Origin: an uncultured Allobaculum sp.
GTDB lineage: Bacteria; Bacillota_I; Bacilli_A; Erysipelotrichales; Erysipelotrichaceae
Assembly: GCA_910579655.1 (NCBI GenBank)
Contig: CAJTVE010000025.1
Coordinates: forward strand, 1-38,146
Length of the DNA stretch: 38,146 bases
Direction: 5' to 3'
The position numbers were made by a program, and so were the translations under genes. The notes beneath the pieces were generated by a model. It had not been told where the DNA came from, did no database searches, and worked only from the letters and a program-made list of their open reading frames with translations. Positions 32,380 to 38,146 of the stretch are shown one piece after another. Each line of letters starts with the position of its first letter. The first letter of the stretch is position 1.

Positions 32380-33990
32380 TTATTCGGGCAAGTCCACCTT
32401 GCCAACAAAAGAATAATAAATCTCAATGTCCTGTCTGCGGGTCTTGTTCTCGTCATAGCTGCACTCATGCACAACGATTTTCTCTACAAACTCCCGCAGC
32501 AGAGTAGGGGTAAGTTCTTCAAAGCTGGTATGCCGCCGGACAACATTCATAAACTTTTCTGCGTTCACGGTGGCTTCCTGTGCTTTGGAAAGCTCCGCTT
32601 GAATAGCAGCGGCTCTTTCTTTCAGCTCCCGTTGCTCTGCTTCATAGTCTGCCGACAGCTCTGTGAAACGCTCGTCTGATATGCGCCCGGTCACGCTGTC
32701 CTCATACAGCCGCTTGAAGATAGCGGATAACTCGGCTATGCGTTTCTCGGAGGCTTCCAGTTCCTTTTTCTTGGCGGCGTTCCTGCGTTTGCCCCCGTCC
32801 TCGTTCTGCTCAATCAAGAGTTTCATAAACCGGGCTTCATGCTTTGCCGCATAGCTGGTCACTTTCCGCAGATTGGAGAGTACACCAGCGGTCAAGAGGT
32901 CGGTGCGGATAAAGTGCGCCGTACAGTCATGGGTGCGTTTCTTGTAGTTGCCGCAGATATAACAGTCCTGCTTGCGCTTGTCCGTCTGGTATCGCTGCTG
33001 ATACATCACGCTGCCGCAGTCCGCACAGAACAGTATGCCGGAGAACAAACCCACTTCATCATAGCGGTTTGGGCGTTTGCGCTGTTTGCGAAGCTCCTGC
33101 ACCCGTTCCCATGTTTGGGTGTCTATGATAGGCTCGTGGTGGTTCTCGAAAATCACTTGCTTTTCCGGGGGATTTTCTACACTGTGCTTGACTTTGTAAG
33201 AAAGTTTTTCTGTCTTGAAATTTACCAGACAGCCTGTGTATTCCCGGTTTTCAAGGATATGCACTACGGTATTGGTCGCCCACTTGCACTCATAGCCGGG
33301 GTGGTAGCGGCGGGTGCTGCCCGTCCTGCGGTATTCAAGCGTTCCCGGCGTGGGGATTTGCTGCTCTGTGAGCATACGGGCTATCTTGGTCGGACCATTC
33401 CCGGCAAGACAGAGGTTGTATATCTGCTTGACTACGGGTGCAGCTTCCTCGTCAATAATGAAATTTTCATCCTCGTCCATGAGGTAGCCATACACAGGCT
33501 TGCTTGTGATGGGCTTGCCATTCATGCCTTTTGAGCGTTTTACTGCTTTGATTTTCTTGCTCGTATCTCTCACCAGCCATTCGTTAAAGATATTCCGCAG
33601 CGGGGCAAAGTCATTGTCGCCCTGTGCGCTGTCCACTCCGTCATTGATAGCGATGAAGCGGACACCTTTCTGTGGGAAAATCATTTCCGTGTACATTCCC
33701 ACTTGCAGGTAGTTTCGCCCTAACCTCGACATATCCTTTACGATAACTGTCCCGACTTTTCCGGCTTCAATGTCCGCAAGCATGGCTTGAAAACCGGGTC
33801 TTTGAAAGTTCGCACCAGAATAACCGTCGTCCGTGTACCAGCGCAGATTGGAAAAGCCGTTCTGCTTTGCATAGGTTTCAAGGATACGCTTCTGATTGGA
33901 AATGGAATTGCTTTCGCCTTGCAGCTCGTCCTCATGGGATAGTCTTGGGTAAAGGGCGGTAATTGGTTGTTGGTTGGTCTGTCTTAACAT
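32380..33990 (-). CDS. large serine recombinase (TnpX-like)
   Basis: A 536-residue site-specific recombinase that should integrate and excise the element. The N-terminal resolvase domain (about 10-160) has ALYPRLSHEDE with nucleophile Ser18 and MSRLGRNYLQVG with the catalytic Arg. The recombinase domain (about 180-290) has KPVYGYLMDEDENFIIDEEA and TNTVVHILENREYTG. A zinc ribbon (about 318-365: CADCGS, CYICGNY) and a coiled coil (about 400-465) follow, as in large serine integrases. CGGAGG precedes the ATG. The gene ends at the element boundary with the att-like repeat 9 bases past its stop codon. Confidence 0.95.
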   Translation of the reverse strand: MLRQTNQQPITALYPRLSHEDELQGESNSISNQKRILETYAKQNGFSNLRWYTDDGYSGANFQRPGFQAMLADIEAGKVGTVIVKDMSRLGRNYLQVGMYTEMIFPQKGVRFIAINDGVDSAQGDNDFAPLRNIFNEWLVRDTSKKIKAVKRSKGMNGKPITSKPVYGYLMDEDENFIIDEEAAPVVKQIYNLCLAGNGPTKIARMLTEQQIPTPGTLEYRRTGSTRRYHPGYECKWATNTVVHILENREYTGCLVNFKTEKLSYKVKHSVENPPEKQVIFENHHEPIIDTQTWERVQELRKQRKRPNRYDEVGLFSGILFCADCGSVMYQQRYQTDKRKQDCYICGNYKKRTHDCTAHFIRTDLLTAGVLSNLRKVTSYAAKHEARFMKLLIEQNEDGGKRRNAAKKKELEASEKRIAELSAIFKRLYEDSVTGRISDERFTELSADYEAEQRELKERAAAIQAELSKAQEATVNAEKFMNVVRRHTSFEELTPTLLREFVEKIVVHECSYDENKTRRQDIEIYYSFVGKVDLPE

Positions 33991-34006
33991 AAAATCCTCC
34001 GTTTCC

Positions 34007-34059
34007 GACAGCCAGCCCCACTATTCCGTACCTTGATTGTACCACATGGGGCGGCTGTC
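34007..34059 (-). promoter_or_regulatory. interrupted inverted repeat with promoter before the recombinase
   Basis: GACAGCC-AG-CCCCA (34007-34020) mirrors TGGGG-C-GGCTGTC (34047-34059). On the minus strand the loop contains an extended -10 TGGTACAAT. This is a plausible regulated promoter for the recombinase, or a hairpin ending the operon upstream. Confidence 0.4.
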
Positions 34060-34101
34060 TGTATAGCGGCAAAAGCGTCAAATCTGCTTCTTTATGGTCG
34101 G

Positions 34102-34290
34102 TCAAATCGCCGTTTTTTGTGTAGCAGCTTCCGCTTCCAGCACTTTCATCATCTTGTCGGCTGCGGTGTCGGTTGCGCCCTGCTTGAAGAAGCCGGAAAC
34201 GGTAAGGACGGAGTTGCCCATGCGGATTTCCGTCACACAGTCCGGGCGGCGGTCTGTTTTGGTGGTGCTTGTCTGTTTCGTTTCTGTCAT
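34102..34290 (-). CDS. tnpW: transposon-encoded protein TnpW
   Basis: 62 residues: a Thr/Lys-rich start, then VTEIRMGNSVLTVSGFFKQG and TDTAADKMMKVLEAEA, as in the TnpW proteins of Tn4451-type and related elements. Its molecular role is not known. The start overlaps the stop of the dnaC-like gene (ATGA), and AAGGAGA lies before it. Confidence 0.8.
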   Translation of the reverse strand: MTETKQTSTTKTDRRPDCVTEIRMGNSVLTVSGFFKQGATDTAADKMMKVLEAEAATQKTAI

Positions 34291-35141
34291 AGGCTCTCCT
34301 TTCGCTGCTTCATCAGTTGCTTTAAGCGTTCCAGCTTTTCCTGTGCGGTTTCCTTTCGGAAGTTGCTGCCCGTGAAGCGGACGGGGGCGCACATGGAAGT
34401 CAGCCTGTCATAGATACGGGCGTGGGGCGTGTCCTGCGGGTGCTGCAATTCCTCCAGCGTGAGGTTGGTCGTGGCGATCAGCGGCTTGCCGCTTCGGTAA
34501 CGGCTGTCAATCACGCTGTAAACCTGTTCCAGCCCGTATTCTGTTCCTCGCTCCATACCGAAATCATCAAGTATCAGCAGAGGGTAGCTGCAAAGGCGGG
34601 AAATATATTCGTTCCTGCCCTCAAAGCTGGCGGCAAGGTCACCCAGTATCGTTGCAAAGTTTGTCATGCAGACGGCAACCTCTTTTTCCATAAGGGCGTT
34701 GGCGATACAGGCGGCAAGGTAGCTTTTTCCCGTCCCCACGCCGCCCCAAAACAGGTAGCCGATATTTTCAGCCTGCATGGTTTCCCAGCTCTCCACATAA
34801 AAGCGGGCGGTTTCGGTCTGCGGGTTTCTGCCGTTGTCATGCTCAAATGTCCAGTTCCGCATAGCAGGGTCGGTAAAGCCCCGGCGTTTCAAGTCCTCCA
34901 CTTTTTCAAGGTGCTTCTGTCGGCTTTCGGCGGCTTGCTGCTTTTCACGGGCTGCCCGCTGGCAGTCGCACTCTGCCGGGTGGCGGTCACGCCCGAAACA
35001 AGTCTTTCCCTCTGCAAAATAGGCTTCTTTGGGCGTATGGCACTTACCGCAGTATAAAAGCCCGTCCTCGCCTGTGTAGTCCTCCGCTTCGGCGGTAGTG
35101 GCTGTAATGTCCGTAATCATAGCTTCAATTCCGTTTTTCAT
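34287..35141 (-). CDS. DnaC/IstB-like ATPase (helicase loader)
   Basis: 284 residues from the ATG at 35141, which overlaps the stop of the initiator gene (ATGA). N-terminal Cys cluster (Cys31, 34, 48, 58, 60 in CGKC and ECDC) possibly binds zinc. A helical linker follows (about 60-95). The AAA+ core has Walker A GGVGTGKS (133-140), Walker B LLILDDFG and the sensor ATTNLTLEEL; the C-terminus is basic. It should load a replicative helicase for element replication with the initiator upstream. Frequent in Firmicute mobile elements. Confidence 0.92.
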   Translation of the reverse strand: MKNGIEAMITDITATTAEAEDYTGEDGLLYCGKCHTPKEAYFAEGKTCFGRDRHPAECDCQRAAREKQQAAESRQKHLEKVEDLKRRGFTDPAMRNWTFEHDNGRNPQTETARFYVESWETMQAENIGYLFWGGVGTGKSYLAACIANALMEKEVAVCMTNFATILGDLAASFEGRNEYISRLCSYPLLILDDFGMERGTEYGLEQVYSVIDSRYRSGKPLIATTNLTLEELQHPQDTPHARIYDRLTSMCAPVRFTGSNFRKETAQEKLERLKQLMKQRKESL

Positions 35142-35887
35142 AAGCTCTCGCCCTCCTTGCATGAATAATCGGGTATGCCCTGTTTCGGGGCAGCCTTGCC
35201 TTTGGCAGCGTCCTCCTGCGCCCACTTGTAAATGGTGGCTGCATGGCTGTGGTACTGTTTCCCGGTGGAAGCGATATGGCAGGAAAGCCGGTCAATATAA
35301 TACTCCCACTTGTCGGGCAACTCTGTTTTTAGCCCGGAAAGCTCTGTATCGGTCAGTATCACATTGTTGTATCTGCCATAAGCGGCGGGGGCGGGGTGTC
35401 CCGTTTCTCCCTCTCTCTCTTTTTCTATCTCTATCTCTTTCTCTAACTCTATCTCTATCTCTGGTGGACGAATGTCGGACAAATGTCCGCCTTTTGTCCG
35501 GGGCGGTAAAAGTGCCTTGTTTTCCAGTCTTGCAGCCCGTTTCCGCTCGGCTTCGGTAGAGGACTGTCCTATCATCAGCTCAATGTCGGTCATATAGAAA
35601 GCCCCGCTGTCAAGCTGCTCCACAAGCCCCAACTGCCGGAAAATCTCTAAAGCCCTCTCAACCGTCCCTATCTGGTGGCGGGTCAGTGTCGCTATCATCT
35701 GCGCTGTGTAGGGGATATGCTCGTCAAGCTGCAATTTCCCGCCGTTTTTCAGCGATTTTAAGTACAGCTTCAAGAGGATATTGGAGTATAAAATCCCGTC
35801 TTTCATATCTTCCAGCAGCACAATGGAGTCGCTGTCAAAAAAGTTCTCTTTCAGCTTGAGGTAGTAATACTTGCGGTTATCTGCCAT
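35138..35887 (-). CDS. replication initiator (phage replisome organizer type)
   Basis: 249 residues from the ATG at 35887 with AGGAGG upstream. The N-terminal half matches the replisome organizer/DnaD-like winged helix family: YYYLKLKENFFDSDSIVLLE, GILYSNILLKLYLKSLKN, LQLDEHIPYTAQMIATL. A highly charged EIEIELEKE-type repeat lies in the middle (about 142-160). The C-terminal part (about 170-249: YNNVILTDTELSGLK, YHSHAATIYKWAQED) resembles the DnaD C-terminal region. It should open an origin on the element and recruit the DnaC-like protein encoded directly downstream. Confidence 0.88.
   Translation of the reverse strand: MADNRKYYYLKLKENFFDSDSIVLLEDMKDGILYSNILLKLYLKSLKNGGKLQLDEHIPYTAQMIATLTRHQIGTVERALEIFRQLGLVEQLDSGAFYMTDIELMIGQSSTEAERKRAARLENKALLPPRTKGGHLSDIRPPEIEIELEKEIEIEKEREGETGHPAPAAYGRYNNVILTDTELSGLKTELPDKWEYYIDRLSCHIASTGKQYHSHAATIYKWAQEDAAKGKAAPKQGIPDYSCKEGESL
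35408..35462. repeat. simple-sequence tract inside the initiator gene
   Basis: CTATCT/CTCTCT-type 6-base units on the plus strand encode alternating Glu/Ile/Lys. Prone to slippage, so the linker length may vary between copies. Confidence 0.75.
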
Positions 35888-36089
35888 TGTCCCTGTCCTC
35901 CTTTTTCCGGCGTTTGGAGTAGTAGTGGGGGCAGAGTATGATAACCGCCCGGAAGCTCTGCTTGCAGCTATGGGTACAGCCCCGGCAGAGGTCATTGTAT
36001 GTGATACGATCGCAGGTGGAATTCCCGACTTTCACTTGCCGCAGGAAAAAAGACCATTCCAGCCGCCGTTTCTTGCTCATTCTTGGCAT
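35877..36089 (-). CDS. small Cys-rich basic protein of the element
   Basis: 70 residues, MPRMSKKRRLEWSFFL, with Cys spaced as C-x8-C-x2-C-x3-C and a later C, followed by a basic end. The Cys layout suggests a zinc-binding nucleic-acid protein. Similar small proteins lie just before the initiator in related Firmicute elements (from memory). AAAGGAG precedes the ATG; it overlaps the initiator start by 11 bases, so the genes are coupled. Confidence 0.7.
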   Translation of the reverse strand: MPRMSKKRRLEWSFFLRQVKVGNSTCDRITYNDLCRGCTHSCKQSFRAVIILCPHYYSKRRKKEDRDNGR

Positions 36090-36274
36090 GGGTGCGCTCC
36101 TTTCTGCCGTTTCCGCTGGTGTGGCGGTATCGGCGGTAATTCTGTATCATCTCGGTATCATTTTCGGGTTTTTTCTGCCCTATAAGCCCGTTAAAAAATC
36201 CTTTGGTATTTGCGGATAGGGTACGGGGCAGCCCCCTTGTTCTGTATAGGTTCGGGTACATTTTGGGGCGGTTT

Positions 36275-37093
36275 TTATCGTTCCTGTTCCTGCCTTTTCA
36301 CAGGCTTGCGCTCCCGGTGTAAAATCTGGTCGATATTGCCCTTGACAGTCTGTAAGCGGCGGTATTCCTCCCGTTTTGCCCGGTAATCGTTGTAGCCGCT
36401 GTTTTTCTCTTGGATAAGGGTTTCAATCTCTGCTTGCAGGGCTTTATAGCTCGGCAGCTTGGAAATGCCGTTTTCCCTGAAATAGCGGGCGGCTGCGTCT
36501 GCTATGATAAAGTCGCTTTCGTACTTCTGACGGTAGGCTGCTTTTGCTTTGGCGTTTTTCTGCTGTTTCAGCCCGTCCCGGACAGGGCGGGTCTTGGAAT
36601 AGGCAAGCACCTGCCGTTGCAGCTCCTTTTTCCCGTTCAGCGTCTTTTCCATCTGCTTCAGCTCTGTAAGGCTTTCCCGCATGGCGGTATAGGCGGCAGA
36701 ACAGGCTTCGTCCAGTTCCTCCGGGGAAGAAAAGCCGTACTGCTGATAGGCGGTAACGGTAGCTGCCATTTGCTTTAGGTTGTGCTTTGCCGCCCAGCGG
36801 TCATAGCCCACGCCCTTGCCCTCGGCTCGCTTGGCTTCCCGGTCAACCATGCGCTGCAAGGTGTTGTCTGCCGGGGTGGTTTTTGTGGTTTTTTCCCCTT
36901 GTGACAGCTTTTTAACCGCGGCAGGGTATTCGAGTATGGCTTTGCTCTGTTCGGCGGCTCTGTGGGCGTTCTGCGTAAGCAGGACAAGGACAGCAGCCTT
37001 GTCAAAATCGTCCCCCAGCTTCCGGGCTGTGATAGGCTTTGTCCTGTCCGGCGTGAGGTAGGAAAGCCGCCCCCGGCTCTCCTTGACGGTCAC
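36275..37093 (-). CDS. relaxase C-terminal part, separated by frameshift
   Basis: 272 residues of the C-terminal half of a mobilization relaxase: TVKESRGRLSYLTPDRTKPI, a long helical Lys/Glu/Ala-rich coil (AEGKGVGYDRWAAKHNLKQM), and IDQILHRERKPVKRQ at the end. It starts with a GTG that overlaps the stop of the N-terminal frame by 4 bases, without a ribosome site. In related relaxases known to me this text continues directly from the N-terminal part with about 20 residues in between, so here a deletion shifted the frame. It may be made poorly by reinitiation. Confidence 0.75.
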   Translation of the reverse strand: MTVKESRGRLSYLTPDRTKPITARKLGDDFDKAAVLVLLTQNAHRAAEQSKAILEYPAAVKKLSQGEKTTKTTPADNTLQRMVDREAKRAEGKGVGYDRWAAKHNLKQMAATVTAYQQYGFSSPEELDEACSAAYTAMRESLTELKQMEKTLNGKKELQRQVLAYSKTRPVRDGLKQQKNAKAKAAYRQKYESDFIIADAAARYFRENGISKLPSYKALQAEIETLIQEKNSGYNDYRAKREEYRRLQTVKGNIDQILHRERKPVKRQEQER

Positions 37094-37836
37094 ACCATCG
37101 TCCGGCGCAGCTTCGCCTTGTCCGTTTCAAACTTGGTGGGCTTGGTCGGCTGTCCTGCGGCTTCTCTGACAGCGTTCTCTTTATCAAGGGCAAGCTGTCC
37201 TTTCTTTGCCGCCCAGTATTCCCGTTCGGTTATCCGTTCCTTGCTGCCGCTTAGGAGGTCGATTTGGTAAAGCCCCTCCCGGTGGCACATCTCCATGACT
37301 TCACTCTTGAAATATTCCATAGCGGCGTTGGTGCAGCGGTGCTTGCAGCCCTCCCGTGTGTCGGCTGGTCTGTCCATGTAGGGCAGAAGCGGGACTTCAT
37401 AAATCCGCAGGGAGTTGATGACGATATGCACATGGATATTGCCGCTGTGGTTATGCCCGTCCGGGTGGGTGCAGACTAAGGCTTGGTGTCCGGGGAAATG
37501 CTCTTTACAGAACTGCTCGCCCAGCTCCTGCGCCCGGTCTACGGTCAAGCCGTTGTCTGTCCCGTCCCGTGGGTCAAAGCTGATGATATAGTGGTGGCTT
37601 TTCACATCTTCCCGTTTTTGGTTTTTCTCATAGCGGAGATTAGCCCGCATACAGGCAACAGCGAAATCCTCGCCCCCACAGTTGAGGGAAGAAATGCGGT
37701 AATCCTCCCTCGGTATCAGCCGCCCGTTTTCATCAAGGGTGGGCTTCATGGTAAACTCGTCATGCTCAAATGTGAGATAGGCTTCCGCTGCGCCATAGTC
37801 CGCATTTTTAGAGCTGATATGTTTGAATGTTGCCAA
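37090..37836 (-). CDS. relaxase N-terminal (catalytic) part, frameshifted
   Basis: 248 residues from a TTG at 37836 that gives the family start (M)ATFKHISSKN; a TTG at 37866 is also in frame. The relaxase domain (PF03432-type) is visible: YGAAEAYLTFEHDE, HHYIISFDPRDG, and the metal-binding histidines in THPDGHNHSGNIHVHIVINS. It would nick oriT and carry the strand during transfer. The frame ends early at LRRTMV-stop, and the C-terminal half lies in the next frame (36275-37093). It overlaps the end of mobC by 29 bases. Confidence 0.85.
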   Translation of the reverse strand: MATFKHISSKNADYGAAEAYLTFEHDEFTMKPTLDENGRLIPREDYRISSLNCGGEDFAVACMRANLRYEKNQKREDVKSHHYIISFDPRDGTDNGLTVDRAQELGEQFCKEHFPGHQALVCTHPDGHNHSGNIHVHIVINSLRIYEVPLLPYMDRPADTREGCKHRCTNAAMEYFKSEVMEMCHREGLYQIDLLSGSKERITEREYWAAKKGQLALDKENAVREAAGQPTKPTKFETDKAKLRRTMV

Positions 37837-38146
37837 CAGCGTCACCCACTTTCTGCAAGACTTCAAACTTTAGGGCAGCAAGGTCGGAAACCGCCGCCCG
37901 TACCTCCCCGGCAAGCTGCGGGTAGGGGCTGTGCCACTCGTTCAGCGTCCGGGCTATCTGGTTTAAGTTGCCGCCGATCCTGCCGTATTCGGCGGTCAGC
38001 TTCCCGACAGCGGCAAGCAACTCGTCATTGACGGGGGAAACGGTTATGATGGGGCGTATGGCTGCCCCGGTTATGGCTTGCCGGATAAACTCGGCTTGGC
38101 TCATGTTGTAAGCAGAAAGCCTTTCCGCAAACTCGGCGTATTCTTC
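37808..38146 (-). CDS. mobC: MobC relaxosome protein, 5' end outside the window
   Basis: 112 residues visible; the frame is open to the window edge (EEYAEFAERLSAYNMSQAEF), so the true start lies outside. GRIGGNLNQIARTLNEW is the MobC signature, and the upstream SxxEFIRQAI matches its ribbon-helix-helix-like part. It helps the relaxase bind and open oriT. The end overlaps the relaxase start. Confidence 0.88.
   Translation of the reverse strand, partial: EEYAEFAERLSAYNMSQAEFIRQAITGAAIRPIITVSPVNDELLAAVGKLTAEYGRIGGNLNQIARTLNEWHSPYPQLAGEVRAAVSDLAALKFEVLQKVGDAVGNIQTYQL

Larger units (their letters stand above)
32355..38146. mobile_element. integrative mobilizable element (TnpX-type serine recombinase), partial
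   Basis: All genes from the recombinase to mobC are on the minus strand, GC-rich and typical of Firmicute IMEs/ICEs: recombinase, tnpW, dnaC-like, replication initiator, Cys-rich protein, relaxase, mobC. The left boundary is set approximately at the candidate att site; the right end is outside the window. Composition changes sharply against the AT-rich pair on the left. Confidence 0.8.

Noticed and set aside
32839..33534. 231-residue plus-strand frame over the recombinase
   Set aside because: Antisense shadow in GC-rich DNA; the minus-strand protein is unambiguous.
35992..36261. 89-residue minus-strand frame before the Cys-rich gene
   Set aside because: Overlaps the Cys-rich gene in another frame, has no ribosome site and no recognisable features.
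1..38146. tRNA or rRNA genes as integration targets
   Set aside because: No cloverleaf or rRNA-like sequence recognised on either strand; the element entered a protein gene instead.

Overview
Host: the window looks like the chromosome of a low-to-mid GC Firmicute (Bacillota), probably a gut member of the Erysipelotrichaceae or a relative. The signs are AGGAGG-type ribosome sites with frequent TTG starts, short hairpin-plus-T terminators, comEA-comEC, an LCP (LytR-CpsA-Psr) cell-wall protein, the VanY and lysozyme-like wall enzymes, an acyl-CoA dehydrogenase/ETF-alpha/rubredoxin fusion, and tandem Rpn-type nucleases. The genus cannot be fixed from this alone. No rRNA, tRNA or CRISPR array was seen.

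Layout. 1-2.7 kb: a possible 3' gene end, a 184-bp MITE-like element with an 8-bp target duplication, a VanY-type carboxypeptidase lipoprotein, and a translationally coupled pair of small unknown genes. 2.7-5.2 kb: comEC and comEA (DNA uptake). 5.8-8.7 kb: a small exported peptide, a small membrane protein, a TetR regulator with a likely operator, and a GH46 chitosanase lipoprotein. 9.1-10.9 kb: an Rpn/PD-(D/E)XK nuclease and a decayed tandem copy. 11.2-15.7 kb: a minus-strand redox cluster (CPHC thioredoxin, class-3 aldehyde dehydrogenase, three-domain acyl-CoA dehydrogenase, classical thioredoxin). 16.1-25.1 kb: AI-2E transporter, wall lysozyme-like protein, TVP38 membrane protein, glycerol kinase, LCP ligase with an extra solute-binding-like domain, and a membrane-linked XRE regulator. 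25.2-27.3 kb: a 35-residue holin-like toxin gene not obvious as a long ORF, and a DDE insertion sequence. 27.5-30.3 kb: a two-domain mannose-6-phosphate isomerase, a PTS IIC remnant and a MazG-like pyrophosphohydrolase.

30.4-38.1 kb: an AT-rich two-gene module, a RloA/AAA15-type ATPase followed with a 4-base overlap by a TOPRIM-like protein. It resembles known ATPase+TOPRIM phage-defence pairs (PARIS, RloAB, OLD-type). The ATPase has lost its N-terminus with the Walker A motif, exactly where a GC-rich mobile element begins. That element runs out of the window and carries a large serine recombinase, TnpW, a DnaC-like loader, a replication initiator, a Cys-rich small protein, a frameshifted relaxase and MobC. 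An imperfect inverted repeat at the junction is a candidate attachment site. The picture is of a defence locus broken by an integrative mobilizable element whose own relaxase is also damaged.

Strongest leads for follow-up: the interrupted ATPase/TOPRIM pair, the holin-like toxin with nested leader ORFs, the small coupled pair at 1.9-2.5 kb, the Rpn tandem pair with an orphan C-terminal ORF, and the triple-domain dehydrogenase under a possible CcpA site. Family calls rest on reading motifs by eye; no database search was run.
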